Source: Paucimonas lemoignei (lineage in GTDB: Bacteria; Pseudomonadota; Gammaproteobacteria; Pseudomonadales; Pseudomonadaceae). From it: a stretch of DNA of 64,000 nucleotides. Position 1 is the first letter of the stretch. The number at the start of each line of letters is the position of its first letter. Shown piece after piece: positions 56,820 through 64,000 of this stretch. Made by a program: the position numbers and the translations under genes. A model generated the notes under the pieces. That model saw only the letters and a list, made by a program, of their open reading frames with translations, was not told the DNA's origin and made no database searches. Location: contig LS483371.1 of NCBI GenBank assembly GCA_900475325.1, positions 2,666,001 through 2,730,000 on the forward strand, written 5' to 3'.

Positions 56820-57675
56820 TTCGACTGCTTCCGATCCGTCCGTTGAACTACAGACCTTGCGTGCTGAAGCCGAGGCCTTGCGGGCCGAACTTGATGAAAC
56901 CAACCAGGGCGTGCTCGCGCTGTATGCCGAGCTGGATAACCAGGCGGACGAACTGCGTCAGGCTTCGGATCTCAAGAGCCGCTTCCTGTCCTACATGAGC
57001 CACGAATTCCGTACGCCTCTTGGGTCGATCCTGAGCATTACCAGCTTGCTCAAGGACGAAATCGACGGGCCCCTCAGCGACGAACAACATAAGCAGGTGG
57101 CCTTTGTCAGCGGTGCGGCTCAAGAGCTGAGCGACATGGTGGATGACTTGCTCGATCTGGCAAAAATTGAAGCCGGGCGCATCTCCATTTCCGCCGCGTG
57201 GTTCGACATGTTTGATCTGTTCTCGGCCTTGCGCGGCATGTTTCGGCCCATCGTCAATGCCTCGGCGGTGGACCTGATTTTCGAGGAGCCGGTGGGCTTG
57301 CCGAGTCTGTTTACCGATGACAAGAAGCTGGCGCAGATCCTGCGCAATTTCATTTCCAATTCCCTGAAGTTCACCCAGCGTGGTGAGGTGCGGGTCTCGG
57401 CGCGTCTGGAAAGCGACAGCGAGATTCGCTTCGCCGTGACAGACACCGGTGTAGGTATTCCCCAGGAAATGCACGGTGCGCTGTTCGAAGACTTCTCCCA
57501 GATCGATTCACCCTTGCAGAAACGTTTGCGCGGCACGGGGCTGGGCTTGTCGCTGTGCAAGCGTTTCGCCGAATTGCTCGGCGGGCGCGTAGGGGTTGAA
57601 AGCCAGCCGGGGGAAGGCTCGACGTTCTTTGTGATCATTCCCCTGGCCATTGCTGCGGGTCACGGCAATGCGTGA
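56812..57675 (+). CDS. Soluble histidine kinase of the stressosome operon
   Basis: Start at 56812 (MPDSTASDPSVEL), overlapping the previous stop by 8 bases, gives 287 residues. Residues 10-55 are a coiled coil; there is no membrane segment or sensor domain. HisKA follows with His64 in SYMSHEFRTPLGS, then the ATPase domain (NFISNSLKFTQRGEV, TDTGVGIPQEM, RGTGLGLSLCKRF). Lacking a sensor, it is likely controlled by the upstream stressosome. It overlaps the hybrid kinase start by 8 bases. Confidence 0.93.
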   Translation: MPDSTASDPSVELQTLRAEAEALRAELDETNQGVLALYAELDNQADELRQASDLKSRFLSYMSHEFRTPLGSILSITSLLKDEIDGPLSDEQHKQVAFVSGAAQELSDMVDDLLDLAKIEAGRISISAAWFDMFDLFSALRGMFRPIVNASAVDLIFEEPVGLPSLFTDDKKLAQILRNFISNSLKFTQRGEVRVSARLESDSEIRFAVTDTGVGIPQEMHGALFEDFSQIDSPLQKRLRGTGLGLSLCKRFAELLGGRVGVESQPGEGSTFFVIIPLAIAAGHGNA

Positions 57676-59620
57676 ATTGCGCCTGCTGATCGTTGATGAC
57701 AACGCCGCCACCCGCTATGCCCTACGCCGGCGGATGGAGCGTCACAGTTTTATTGTCTCCGAAGCAGGCACCGGCACTGAAGGCCTTGAGCTGATTGCTG
57801 CGCAGATGCCTGACGCCTTGATCCTGGATGTGAACCTGCCAGACATGAGCGGCTTCGACGTCGTGCGCCTGTTGCGCTCGGAGCCCCGGACCGCCTTGTT
57901 GCCAGTGGTTCATGTTTCTGCGGCGTCGATTCAGACCGCCGATATCGTCACCGGCCTGGAAGCGGGGGCCGACGCTTATCTGGTCCACCCCGTTGACCCG
58001 GACGTGCTGCTGGCGACCCTGCGCACCTTGCTGCGCGTGCGTGACACCGAATATGCATTGCGTGAAAGCGAGGCGCGGTTCCGGGACATTTTCGTCAATA
58101 TCTCCGCGCCGATTGCGGTCATGGATGCCGACCTCAAGGTGCATGAGTGCAACCATGCCTTTGCTCGTCTGATTCAGCACAGCGCCGCGCAGCAGACCGT
58201 GCGCCAGTCGCTGGCTGACGGCCAGGATGAAATTATTCGAGAGCTGCGAGCCGGGCTGCTGGCCGGCGAGCGCTGGAAAGGCACTCTGCACATGCAGGTG
58301 CGTGGCGAGTTGCGCGAAACCGAGTGGCAGATTTCTCCCTACCGCACGCCACAGTTGAGCCTGGTGTTCATCGAGGATGTCACCGAGCATCGGCGACGCG
58401 AGCAGTCACACCTTCAGAAACTGGACAGCGTCAACACCCAGCTGGCCCATGAGGTTGCCGAGCGCGCCCGCACCGAGGCTCAGTTGCTGCAGGCGCAGAA
58501 AATGGATGCCATCGGCAAGTTGACCGGCGGCATTGCCCACGACTTCAACAATTTGCTGACCGGGATCATCACCGGCATCGAACTGATCAAGAAGCGCACA
58601 GAAGAAAATCGTCCCGACAAAATCATGCGCTACGCCGATGCGGCGCTGGCATCAGCCTTGAGCGCTGCGGCGCTGACCCACCGCTTGCTGGCCTTTGCCC
58701 GTCAGCAACCGCTGGATGCACGGCCCATCGACATCAACCAGCACATCCGCTCGCTGGAAGACCTGCTGCGGCGCACCATCGGCAAACGTATCGCCCTGAC
58801 CCTGGACCTGACTTCCCAATCGGCGATTGCGCTGGTGGACAGCAGCCAGCTGGAAAGCGCGTTGCTCAATCTGGTGATCAACGCGCGCGATGCGTTGCCT
58901 GAAGGTGGCACGATTCGAGTGACCACCTTTGCTGCCCACTCCAAAGGTGATTCCAGACTGGCCGATGGCGCGTACCTGGCGCTTTCGGTCAAGGACGACG
59001 GCGTTGGCATCGAGCACAGCGTTATCGACAAGGTGTTTGATCCGTTTTTCACCACCAAGCCCATCGGCGAGGGCACCGGCCTCGGGCTTTCGACCATTTA
59101 TGGGTTTGCGCGTCAGTCCGGCGGTGACGTCGTCATCCGCAGCCTGGCGGGGCATGGCACCGAGGTCACCCTGATGTTCCCTGCCGGAGTCGATGTGGTG
59201 CCTGTGGCCGCGTTGCCTAATGCTCCTCTCAGACTGGGAGCAGGGCAACATATCCTGATCGTCGAAGACACCGCCTCAGTGCGCATGTTTGTCAACGAAC
59301 TGCTGATCGACAACGGCTACCGCTGCACCCAGGTGGCAGACGTTGCCACGGCACTCTCTGCGCTGGAGAACGACCACTCCATTGATCTGCTGCTCACTGA
59401 CGTTGGTCTGCCTCACATGAACGGGCGCGAACTGGCCGACCGTTCGCGGCTGTGGCGGCCATCGCTGCCGGTATTGTTCATGACCGGGTATGCCGAAAAT
59501 GCGCTTAACCGCCAGAGCTTCCTTGGGGAAGGCATGGACATGATCATCAAGCCGTTCAAGCTGGGCGCCTTGCTCGAGAAAGTCGACAGCATGCTTGCGG
59601 CAGGTAGCCGTAAAACGTGA
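57668..59620 (+). CDS. Hybrid receiver-PAS-histidine kinase-receiver protein
   Basis: The start at 57668 (MRELRLLIVDDN) overlaps the previous gene by 8 bases and gives 650 residues. Order: receiver 1 (1-120; Asp54 in ALILDVNLPDM), PAS (about 140-245), HisKA with His near 294 in GGIAHDFNNLLTGI, ATPase domain (LVINARDALPEGG, DDGVGIEHSV, GTGLGLSTIYG), and a C-terminal receiver (about 525-650; LLLTDVGLPHM). It has no DNA-binding or GGDEF domain, so further output must lie elsewhere. It would take phosphate from the soluble kinase at receiver 1. Confidence 0.93.
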   Translation: MRELRLLIVDDNAATRYALRRRMERHSFIVSEAGTGTEGLELIAAQMPDALILDVNLPDMSGFDVVRLLRSEPRTALLPVVHVSAASIQTADIVTGLEAGADAYLVHPVDPDVLLATLRTLLRVRDTEYALRESEARFRDIFVNISAPIAVMDADLKVHECNHAFARLIQHSAAQQTVRQSLADGQDEIIRELRAGLLAGERWKGTLHMQVRGELRETEWQISPYRTPQLSLVFIEDVTEHRRREQSHLQKLDSVNTQLAHEVAERARTEAQLLQAQKMDAIGKLTGGIAHDFNNLLTGIITGIELIKKRTEENRPDKIMRYADAALASALSAAALTHRLLAFARQQPLDARPIDINQHIRSLEDLLRRTIGKRIALTLDLTSQSAIALVDSSQLESALLNLVINARDALPEGGTIRVTTFAAHSKGDSRLADGAYLALSVKDDGVGIEHSVIDKVFDPFFTTKPIGEGTGLGLSTIYGFARQSGGDVVIRSLAGHGTEVTLMFPAGVDVVPVAALPNAPLRLGAGQHILIVEDTASVRMFVNELLIDNGYRCTQVADVATALSALENDHSIDLLLTDVGLPHMNGRELADRSRLWRPSLPVLFMTGYAENALNRQSFLGEGMDMIIKPFKLGALLEKVDSMLAAGSRKT

Positions 59621-60132
59621 TAAGCAGCGGTTTTCCGTGACCGCGCGGTCATAATCAGAAATATGTAGTGCTCTAAAATAATCACTACATAGCCATTGAC
59701 GCCTGTCACTTCGACTTGCATTATGCAGCTGTCTCCCTGATCGGGAGAGCAGTAAAGGGTGTTCTTGACAGCACGACGAGCCGTCGTGATGTTCCCGGAT
59801 GTGTGCTGCCCACAAGGCAGATTGATGAAGCTGAGCCAGCATGATCGTCTTCTGACGGAGAGATGCAGGCGAAACGTCCTCATGAGACTTGTGGCAGACG
59901 GTAGTGTGGTTGCCCTCGAATCTGATCGTTTTGCTAATTCTCCTCTCGTTGAGAAGCGCTCGTGTAGCGGCCTTTCATCAAGGCTACATGCATTTAGACA
60001 AGACCCGGCTCTGCAGGGGTGTGAACGATATCTTTATCGTTCATCTGCAGCGATACGAATCAATTGGCCGATTTGATGATGTGTTTGAACTCACTAATTA
60101 ATCAGATTGACGAGCGGTCAAGGAGCATCAAA
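59621..60132. other. Intergenic region with a perfect inverted repeat; no convincing gene
   Basis: ATGTAGTG (59663-59670) and CACTACAT (59683-59690) form a perfect 8-bp repeat around 12 AT-rich bases, with no U-run after it, so an operator is as likely as a terminator. ORFs at 59759-60076 and 59889-60101 have no recognisable composition or family. They could together be remnants of one frameshifted gene, but I cannot support this. Confidence 0.4.
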
Positions 60133-60462
60133 ATGAACTTGAACAAACAACCGACTATTGATGAACTCGCAAAATTGTTCGCCGCACGCAAGGACAGCCT
60201 GGACAACCATATCCTGTGGGTATGCAAAGAGGGTGAAGTACATATCGATCCTTTGGCATCGGGCACACATGAACATGAGTTCGGCCAGGTTCATCCTGAA
60301 ATGCGCGCTCGTCTGCGCATGTACCGCCGGGGTCAGGGCTATGTCGGCAAAAAAGCCGCTGCCGATAAAGTATTCATGAGCCGTGTGTTCCACACATTGC
60401 GCAATGCCTGGATTGAAACCGAGCAGCAGTCGGAAGTTCGAGTTGTGGATCGGCTGTATTAA
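60133..60462 (+). CDS. Hypothetical protein (109 aa)
   Basis: Start at 60133 with AAGGAGC 8 bases before it. The protein is soluble, His/Arg-rich, with IDELAKLFAARKDSLDNHIL at the start and GTHEHEFGQVHPEMRARLRM in the middle; the three nearby His could bind metal. I recognise no family. An intrinsic terminator lies 163 bases downstream. Confidence 0.65.
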   Translation: MNLNKQPTIDELAKLFAARKDSLDNHILWVCKEGEVHIDPLASGTHEHEFGQVHPEMRARLRMYRRGQGYVGKKAAADKVFMSRVFHTLRNAWIETEQQSEVRVVDRLY

Positions 60463-60624
60463 CCCGTTGCCCCTACATCGTGATTTGCACTATTGGCAAC
60501 CCTGATGGCCGTGCTCATGCAGGAGAGTCTGCATGAGTGCCGCAGGCCGATTAAAGAATGACTGTCTACTTTGATAGTTGATGAGAGCGCTCACAGAAGC
60601 GCCACCTGCAAGTGAACTTCAACC

Positions 60625-60650
60625 AACTCCCAGGGGAAACTCTGGGAGTT
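60625..60650 (+). terminator. Intrinsic terminator
   Basis: AACTCCCAG-GGGAAACT-CTGGGAGTT forms a 9-bp stem with an 8-base loop, followed by TTTGTTTG. Confidence 0.85.
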
Positions 60651-60687
60651 TTTGTTTGTGCGCCAGGCCGGATTTCAGGCAAAAGAA

Positions 60688-60714
60688 AAGCCCGCGATGG
60701 GGATCAACGGGCTT
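60688..60714 (-). terminator. Intrinsic terminator of the leftward 106-aa gene
   Basis: On the minus strand AAGCCCG and CGGGCTT pair across 13 bases and are followed by TTCTTTTG. It lies about 75 bases after the stop of the gene ending at 60792. Confidence 0.7.
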
Positions 60715-60791
60715 AAAAGTCTTGAAGGAGCTGAGGTAACCTTACGCCCCCGTACGTGAAAAAAGCGTGAAGGCCGGCAAACGCCGTTCAA

Positions 60792-61112
60792 CTAATGATT
60801 TGTGATCAGCGAGAGCTCCATCCGGTGTTCGGCCAAAGGCCTCTTGGATCTGCGAGCCGCCACCAGGGCAGGGGTGTAAGGATCACGCAGCCTCTGGATG
60901 TGTTCCATCAGTAATTTTGCAAGTATCAGTGCGCCATATCGACCCCTGTACAAGGCTGGCCGTATCCCGGACACGGCGAAAATCTCACGGGTTTGCATAT
61001 CCCTTATGCATAGCGAAATGAAATCCTCCCTGCGGCTGGTGCATGACACCTTGAACCCGGGAAGGCGGCTTGTCAGGACAAATTCTATTTGACGCGGATT
61101 TAACAAATTCAT
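60792..61112 (-). CDS. Hypothetical protein (106 aa)
   Basis: A strong ribosome site AGGAGG lies at 61117-61122; the second of two adjacent ATGs (61112) has better spacing, giving MNLLNPRQIEFVLTSRLPGF. The product is basic, with FISLCIRDMQTREIFAVSGI and ALILAKLLMEHIQRL; no membrane segment, no known domain. Probably a small cytoplasmic protein. The upstream 313 bases (61113-61425) have no gene. Confidence 0.62.
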   Translation of the reverse strand: MNLLNPRQIEFVLTSRLPGFKVSCTSRREDFISLCIRDMQTREIFAVSGIRPALYRGRYGALILAKLLMEHIQRLRDPYTPALVAARRSKRPLAEHRMELSLITNH

Positions 61113-61425
61113 CATGCCTCCTTTTTCAGTGAGACAGGCTAACAATAAGATGCGTAAGTTGCTACCGATGGGTTCTTGATAACCAAGTGTTATAAGGGCG
61201 TTACAGCCGGCGGACATTTACGTCCTTTTGAGTGCATTTTTTCGATACTGGACTCGTGAGTGAGTGTAAAGCTGCAAGAGTGTCTGACTGTTGAAACAGA
61301 ACAATTGGCTAATGGGATAGTCGTGACCGGCTTCAGTGGTCTGGAAGCGGGTGTTGGCCGACGAGTGGTGTTCAGCCGCTGACTATAATCAACGCCCCAC
61401 TGTTCGATCTGTCTGGAGCATGTTC

Positions 61426-61611
61426 ATGAATACGTTCGCAAAGATACACGTTAATGGTTATGCGCTTATCAATGTCAATGGCGTTCAATGGACGGTGTGT
61501 ACTGGCAACAGTCGACTCGGTGTTTTCGAGAGCAGGGAACAAGCTGCGGCTTATGCCTTCGCACTTCCCACTCCCCGTTCCAGACATTCGTCGTCAGGCC
61601 TGTCCCATTGA
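61426..61611 (+). CDS. Small hypothetical protein (61 aa)
   Basis: TGGAG lies 7 bases before the ATG and a good -10 (TATAAT, 61384-61389) 37 bases before it. The product MNTFAKIHVNGYALINVNGV and then QWTVCTGNSRLGVFESREQA has a compact beta-beta-alpha look. No family recognised. Moderate support from the signals only. Confidence 0.5.
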   Translation: MNTFAKIHVNGYALINVNGVQWTVCTGNSRLGVFESREQAAAYAFALPTPRSRHSSSGLSH

Positions 61612-61790
61612 ACACATACGCCGGGTTTGCTGTAAGACCCATGCAGCGTTAGTGCAAAAACGGACACTTTTGTCGGTCACCTGGTGCATTTGTCACTGTG
61701 CGACTGGGGGATGGCGTTGTAGATTTAGGAGACGCATATATTGCGAAGCGTTCACACTTCCAATCACGTGCGAAACGAAAGGTGCTGGAA

Positions 61791-62210
61791 ATGGAGATTC
61801 AGGCAAACGGTATTGGTCTGCGGCTCAAGCATGAGCGACTACGTCTCGGACTTTCGCAGCGGGAGTTTGGCGAGGTCGGCGGTGTAGAGGTTAACTCGCA
61901 GGGAAAGTATGAAAGCGGCAAACGCTTGCCCAAGTCAGATTACCTGGCCGCTGTCGCTGTCCTGGGCGTGGATCTCCTTTACGTCCTGACAGGCCAGTCA
62001 GCCTCGGTGATTACTGCGTTGAGCAATTGCGAGTCGGTGGTGCTTGGCAATTACCGAGCGCTGCCTAAAGAGGATCAGGCCACGATATCCCGGGTCATCC
62101 TGACAATTTCTGGTTTATTGATCGGGCCAATGCCCGGCAGCGATAAGGTTGGGCGTAGCAGTGGAGTCGAAGATGAGTCAGTCGCGTTGATGGGCGTGAT
62201 GCGACAGTGA
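61791..62210 (+). CDS. XRE family transcriptional regulator (139 aa)
   Basis: Start at 61791 (MEIQANGIGLRLKHERLRLG). The helix-turn-helix is in residues 8-65: LSQREFGEVGGVEVNSQGKY and KSDYLAAVAVLGVDLLYVLTG. The C-terminal part is not a recognised sensor domain. It is a paralogue of the next gene. Confidence 0.85.
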   Translation: MEIQANGIGLRLKHERLRLGLSQREFGEVGGVEVNSQGKYESGKRLPKSDYLAAVAVLGVDLLYVLTGQSASVITALSNCESVVLGNYRALPKEDQATISRVILTISGLLIGPMPGSDKVGRSSGVEDESVALMGVMRQ

Positions 62211-62291
62211 GGTCTTCACTGCGCGGCGTGTGCCCGGCTGATCTGAACCCAATAAATGGGGTTAGGCGCTGGGGCGCACGAAGGAGGGCGT

Positions 62292-62501
62292 ATGTCGACA
62301 ATTGGTAGTCGCTTGAGACAGGAGCGGGTGCGCGTTGGACTGACCCAGCGTCAACTTGGGCTACTGGGTGGTGTGGCTGCCAATGCCCAGGGCTTTTATG
62401 AGAAGGACATGCGCTCGCCGCGGGCTGATTACCTTTCCAGAATTCTGGAAGCAGGAGTCGACGTGGTGTATATCCTGACTGGCACACCGGTTCCGCCTTA
62501 A
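62292..62501 (+). CDS. Short XRE family regulator (69 aa)
   Basis: AAGGAGG precedes the ATG at 62292. Almost the whole protein is a Cro/CI helix-turn-helix: IGSRLRQERVRVGLTQRQLG, then NAQGFYEKDMRSPRADYL and a VDVVYILTGTP tail shared with the gene upstream. Neither regulator has an identifiable target gene here. Confidence 0.85.
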   Translation: MSTIGSRLRQERVRVGLTQRQLGLLGGVAANAQGFYEKDMRSPRADYLSRILEAGVDVVYILTGTPVPP

Positions 62502-62707
62502 GGCTATCCCTCCGGTGACGGCATTCTCGACCGCAATGTTTCGATTATTGCCGAAGTCGCCACCGAGCCACGCCTGAGCACTCGATAGTGTGAGTGGGGC
62601 ACGGGCGGGCTTACGGACTTTCTCTTTATATCCAGCCCGCGCGGTTTCGTTTCAGCCTGATCTGCTGTATAGCTAAGGCTCATTTCTTTCGTGGCAAGGA
62701 GCTGTCG

Positions 62708-63172
62708 ATGTCGGAAGTAGAGCAAGCCCTCAATACGTCCTCGGACGTAAAGTATGACGAACTGATCGCGCACTTGAAGGACCAAGGTAAACAGATCGAC
62801 TGGCTGCTTCAGTTTCTGGTCAAGTTTGTAGTCACCACGCCCATAGAGATCGGGGTGACACTTTCCGTAGGCGGCAATCTGGTCTCGGGTCAGTTGATTT
62901 CTCACGATGCTTACTTCAAGCAGCTGGCCGAGGATATGGCAGCACCGTTCGCTCAGTTCAAAGACGGCACTGACGCATCGGTCAAGGAAATCATCATGTC
63001 GTTCACACCTGGCGAGTCGGCGGACGAAACCACTGCGTTCCATTTCATCCATCTCAAGGACTGCAAGACGTATTCCAGTGATCAAAGCCCGATCTGCGCC
63101 GAGGGCGTATTGTGGCGCGGCAAGATCGCGTCAGTGGATGGCTTCAACCTGGGTTTGCTGGAAAGAAAATAG
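62708..63172 (+). CDS. GvpU-like gas vesicle accessory family protein
   Basis: AAGGAG lies 7 bases before the ATG at 62708, giving 154 residues. The block TPIEIGVTLSVGGNLVSGQL followed by ISHDAYFKQLAEDM, and the late CAEGVLWRGKIASVDGFNLG, fit the GvpU family. In bacilli GvpU affects gas vesicle clustering. No gvpA or other gas vesicle gene is in the window, so the Pseudomonas protein probably does something else. Family assignment rests on memory of the pattern. Confidence 0.72.
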   Translation: MSEVEQALNTSSDVKYDELIAHLKDQGKQIDWLLQFLVKFVVTTPIEIGVTLSVGGNLVSGQLISHDAYFKQLAEDMAAPFAQFKDGTDASVKEIIMSFTPGESADETTAFHFIHLKDCKTYSSDQSPICAEGVLWRGKIASVDGFNLGLLERK

Positions 63173-63190
63173 CCTGTTGGCAAGCCCCAG

Positions 63191-63207
63191 CCCCGGTATA
63201 GCCGGGG
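63191..63207 (+). terminator. Intrinsic terminator of the GvpU-like gene
   Basis: CCCCGG-TATAG-CCGGGG is a 6-bp stem with a 5-base loop followed by TTTCTTG, 18 bases after the stop codon. Confidence 0.8.
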
Positions 63208-63226
63208 TTTCTTGTTTTCGGCGGTT

Positions 63227-63592
63227 CTAGACTGCGCGCTTGGCGAACGACTTGACGATGTTCTTGGTCGCGGAGCTTGCTTTGAGGTCGCCGATATTTT
63301 TGCGATGCAGCCATTTGCAGGCCGCTATCTCGTTCTGCGGCGATGGCTTGGCGGATGGCTCAAGCACCGTCATGAAGATGTAGTGCGTGACCTGATCTTT
63401 TTCATACTCGGCCAGGTAAACAAGCTTGATGTCGTTCAAGCCGGTTTCCTCGGTCAGCTCGCGAATGGCCGCCTGTTCGGGGGTTTCGCCCACCTCGATC
63501 TTGCCGCCGGGCAGGGCCCATCTGGATTTCGGTTTGCGCACGTACAGGATTCTTCCGTCGCGTTTGCAGATGACTGTGGCCCGTTCTTTCAT
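63227..63592 (-). CDS. NUDIX hydrolase
   Basis: The 121-residue protein is one NUDIX domain. The Nudix box is complete at residues 30-52: GKIEVGETPEQAAIRELTEE then TGL, fitting GX5EX7REUXEEXGU. It begins MKERATVICKRDGRILYVRK. It hydrolyses a nucleoside diphosphate-linked compound; which one is unknown. It is convergent with the GvpU-like gene. Confidence 0.93.
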   Translation of the reverse strand: MKERATVICKRDGRILYVRKPKSRWALPGGKIEVGETPEQAAIRELTEETGLNDIKLVYLAEYEKDQVTHYIFMTVLEPSAKPSPQNEIAACKWLHRKNIGDLKASSATKNIVKSFAKRAV

Positions 63593-64000
63593 CGTGTATT
63601 CACCTTTCTACGCCTGACTCCAAAGCGGTCCGGCCGTTACATTTTGTTGCTAGCGTCTTGAAAGCAGAGAAGGCGAATCGTTCAACGACAGCGGTCATAT
63701 AACTGTCATTAAACCTTCATAAAGCTTTTTCAGGCATTAATAATGCCAGTCAGGAGACTTCCACCTGCGGTACATACCTATTTCGGCCAAATCCCCGAAT
63801 TATTGAATGATCGGGTGTCCTCAGGATGCCAGGCACTCTCCTGAACATCGCTTTGGGTGTGGTCATCAAGGGCTGACAGGGCGGGTGACGCATTTAAACG
63901 GTGCACTTCGCGTTGCCCAGTCAAGACCGCCCATCGGAGCTTTCTGTCAGATGCGATCTGATGTTGTCCTATCAGTTACAGGGCGAAAGATTGTTCAGTC
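63593..64000. other. Right-edge non-coding region with Pho-type promoter
   Basis: No gene is seen in the last 408 bases. Apart from the Pho box, a leader of at least 240 bases follows the presumed start point, so the regulated gene begins outside the window. Confidence 0.5.
63692..63747 (+). promoter_or_regulatory. Triple Pho box (PhoB site) and promoter
   Basis: Three 7-mers CGGTCAT, CTGTCAT and CCTTCAT start at 63692, 63703 and 63714, exactly 11 bases apart, with AT-rich 4-base spacers, matching the PhoB consensus CTGTCAT-N4. A -10-like TAATAA (63738-63743) lies 17 bases after the last repeat and is inside the palindrome GGCATTA-A-TAATGCC (63733-63747). It should drive a phosphate-starvation gene to the right. 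Confidence 0.75.

Larger units (their letters stand above)
60463..60791. other. Gene-free gap with two intrinsic terminators and a possible small RNA
   Basis: Between 60463 and 60791 I see no protein gene. The stretch before the terminator at 60625 (about 60540-60624) has no ORF but several GGA-poor hairpin-forming segments, and could be a small RNA ending there. No known Pseudomonas sRNA is recognised. Confidence 0.35.

Noticed and set aside
59759..60101. Two overlapping ORFs of 105 and 70 codons
   Set aside because: No recognisable composition, ribosome site or family; a frameshifted gene is possible but not supported.
61791..62501. Prophage remnant around the XRE genes
   Set aside because: No integrase, structural or lysis gene nearby; two repressors alone are not enough.
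62708..63172. Evidence for a gas vesicle cluster
   Set aside because: Only one GvpU-like gene; no structural gas vesicle gene in the window.

Overview
The window is chromosomal DNA of a Pseudomonas of the fluorescens type. This is inferred from GC-rich coding, the selD-mnmH pair, ppk2, OprD and YbfB-type proteins, and dense families of short palindromic REP/REPIN elements of the GGGAGC-CTCGC kind. About 56 protein genes are supported. I see no rRNA, tRNA, CRISPR, transposase or phage structural gene.

Layout. 0-8.6 kb: a partial RNA methyltransferase, an AEC transporter, selenium genes (selD-mnmH, overlapping by one base), a metal/arsenical-type permease, a three-unit REPIN array, a pyruvate-kinase-like protein with extra domains, and ppk2. 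8.7-16 kb: a YoaK membrane protein, a 1128-residue VasX-like type VI effector whose AT-rich tail is followed by a membrane protein that is a good immunity candidate, then FKBP and SDR genes. 16-24 kb: a paoABC periplasmic aldehyde oxidase operon, two uncharacterised proteins, a Gfo/Idh oxidoreductase, and an intergenic element with two interleaved inverted repeats. 24-33.4 kb: a TerC-CBS-CorC membrane protein behind a possible coupled leader ORF, a second REPIN array, a sulfur amino-acid cluster (MalY/PatB lyase, ABC permease and binding protein, divergent mmuM), an MFS pump and a LysR regulator.

33.7-42 kb is a signalling block: a winged-helix/NTPase regulator, a FixJ-like regulator, a single-domain receiver, and an 1854-residue fusion of a Ser/Thr kinase-like domain, AAA-type ATPase, helical repeats, GAF, PAS and histidine kinase. 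42-54 kb holds an HD-like protein, an alpha/beta hydrolase, AraC and OprD genes, then a LysR gene followed by a DoxX - monooxygenase - Tat-exported amidohydrolase - isochorismatase-type hydrolase group, and a YbfB-type MFS pump divergent from its own LysR gene.

54.2-59.6 kb is the most striking locus: a stressosome operon (RsbR, RsbS, RsbT, and an ATPase-PP2C fusion in the RsbX position) that runs, with start/stop overlaps, into a soluble histidine kinase and a receiver-PAS-kinase-receiver hybrid. No sigma factor or anti-sigma factor of the SigB kind is present, so output is probably through phosphorelay. A hairpin with GGA in its loop lies just before the first gene and could be an RsmA/CsrA site.

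59.6-64 kb contains small orphan proteins, two tandem XRE regulators, an orphan GvpU-like gene, a NUDIX hydrolase, and at the right edge a well-formed triple Pho box upstream of a gene outside the window.
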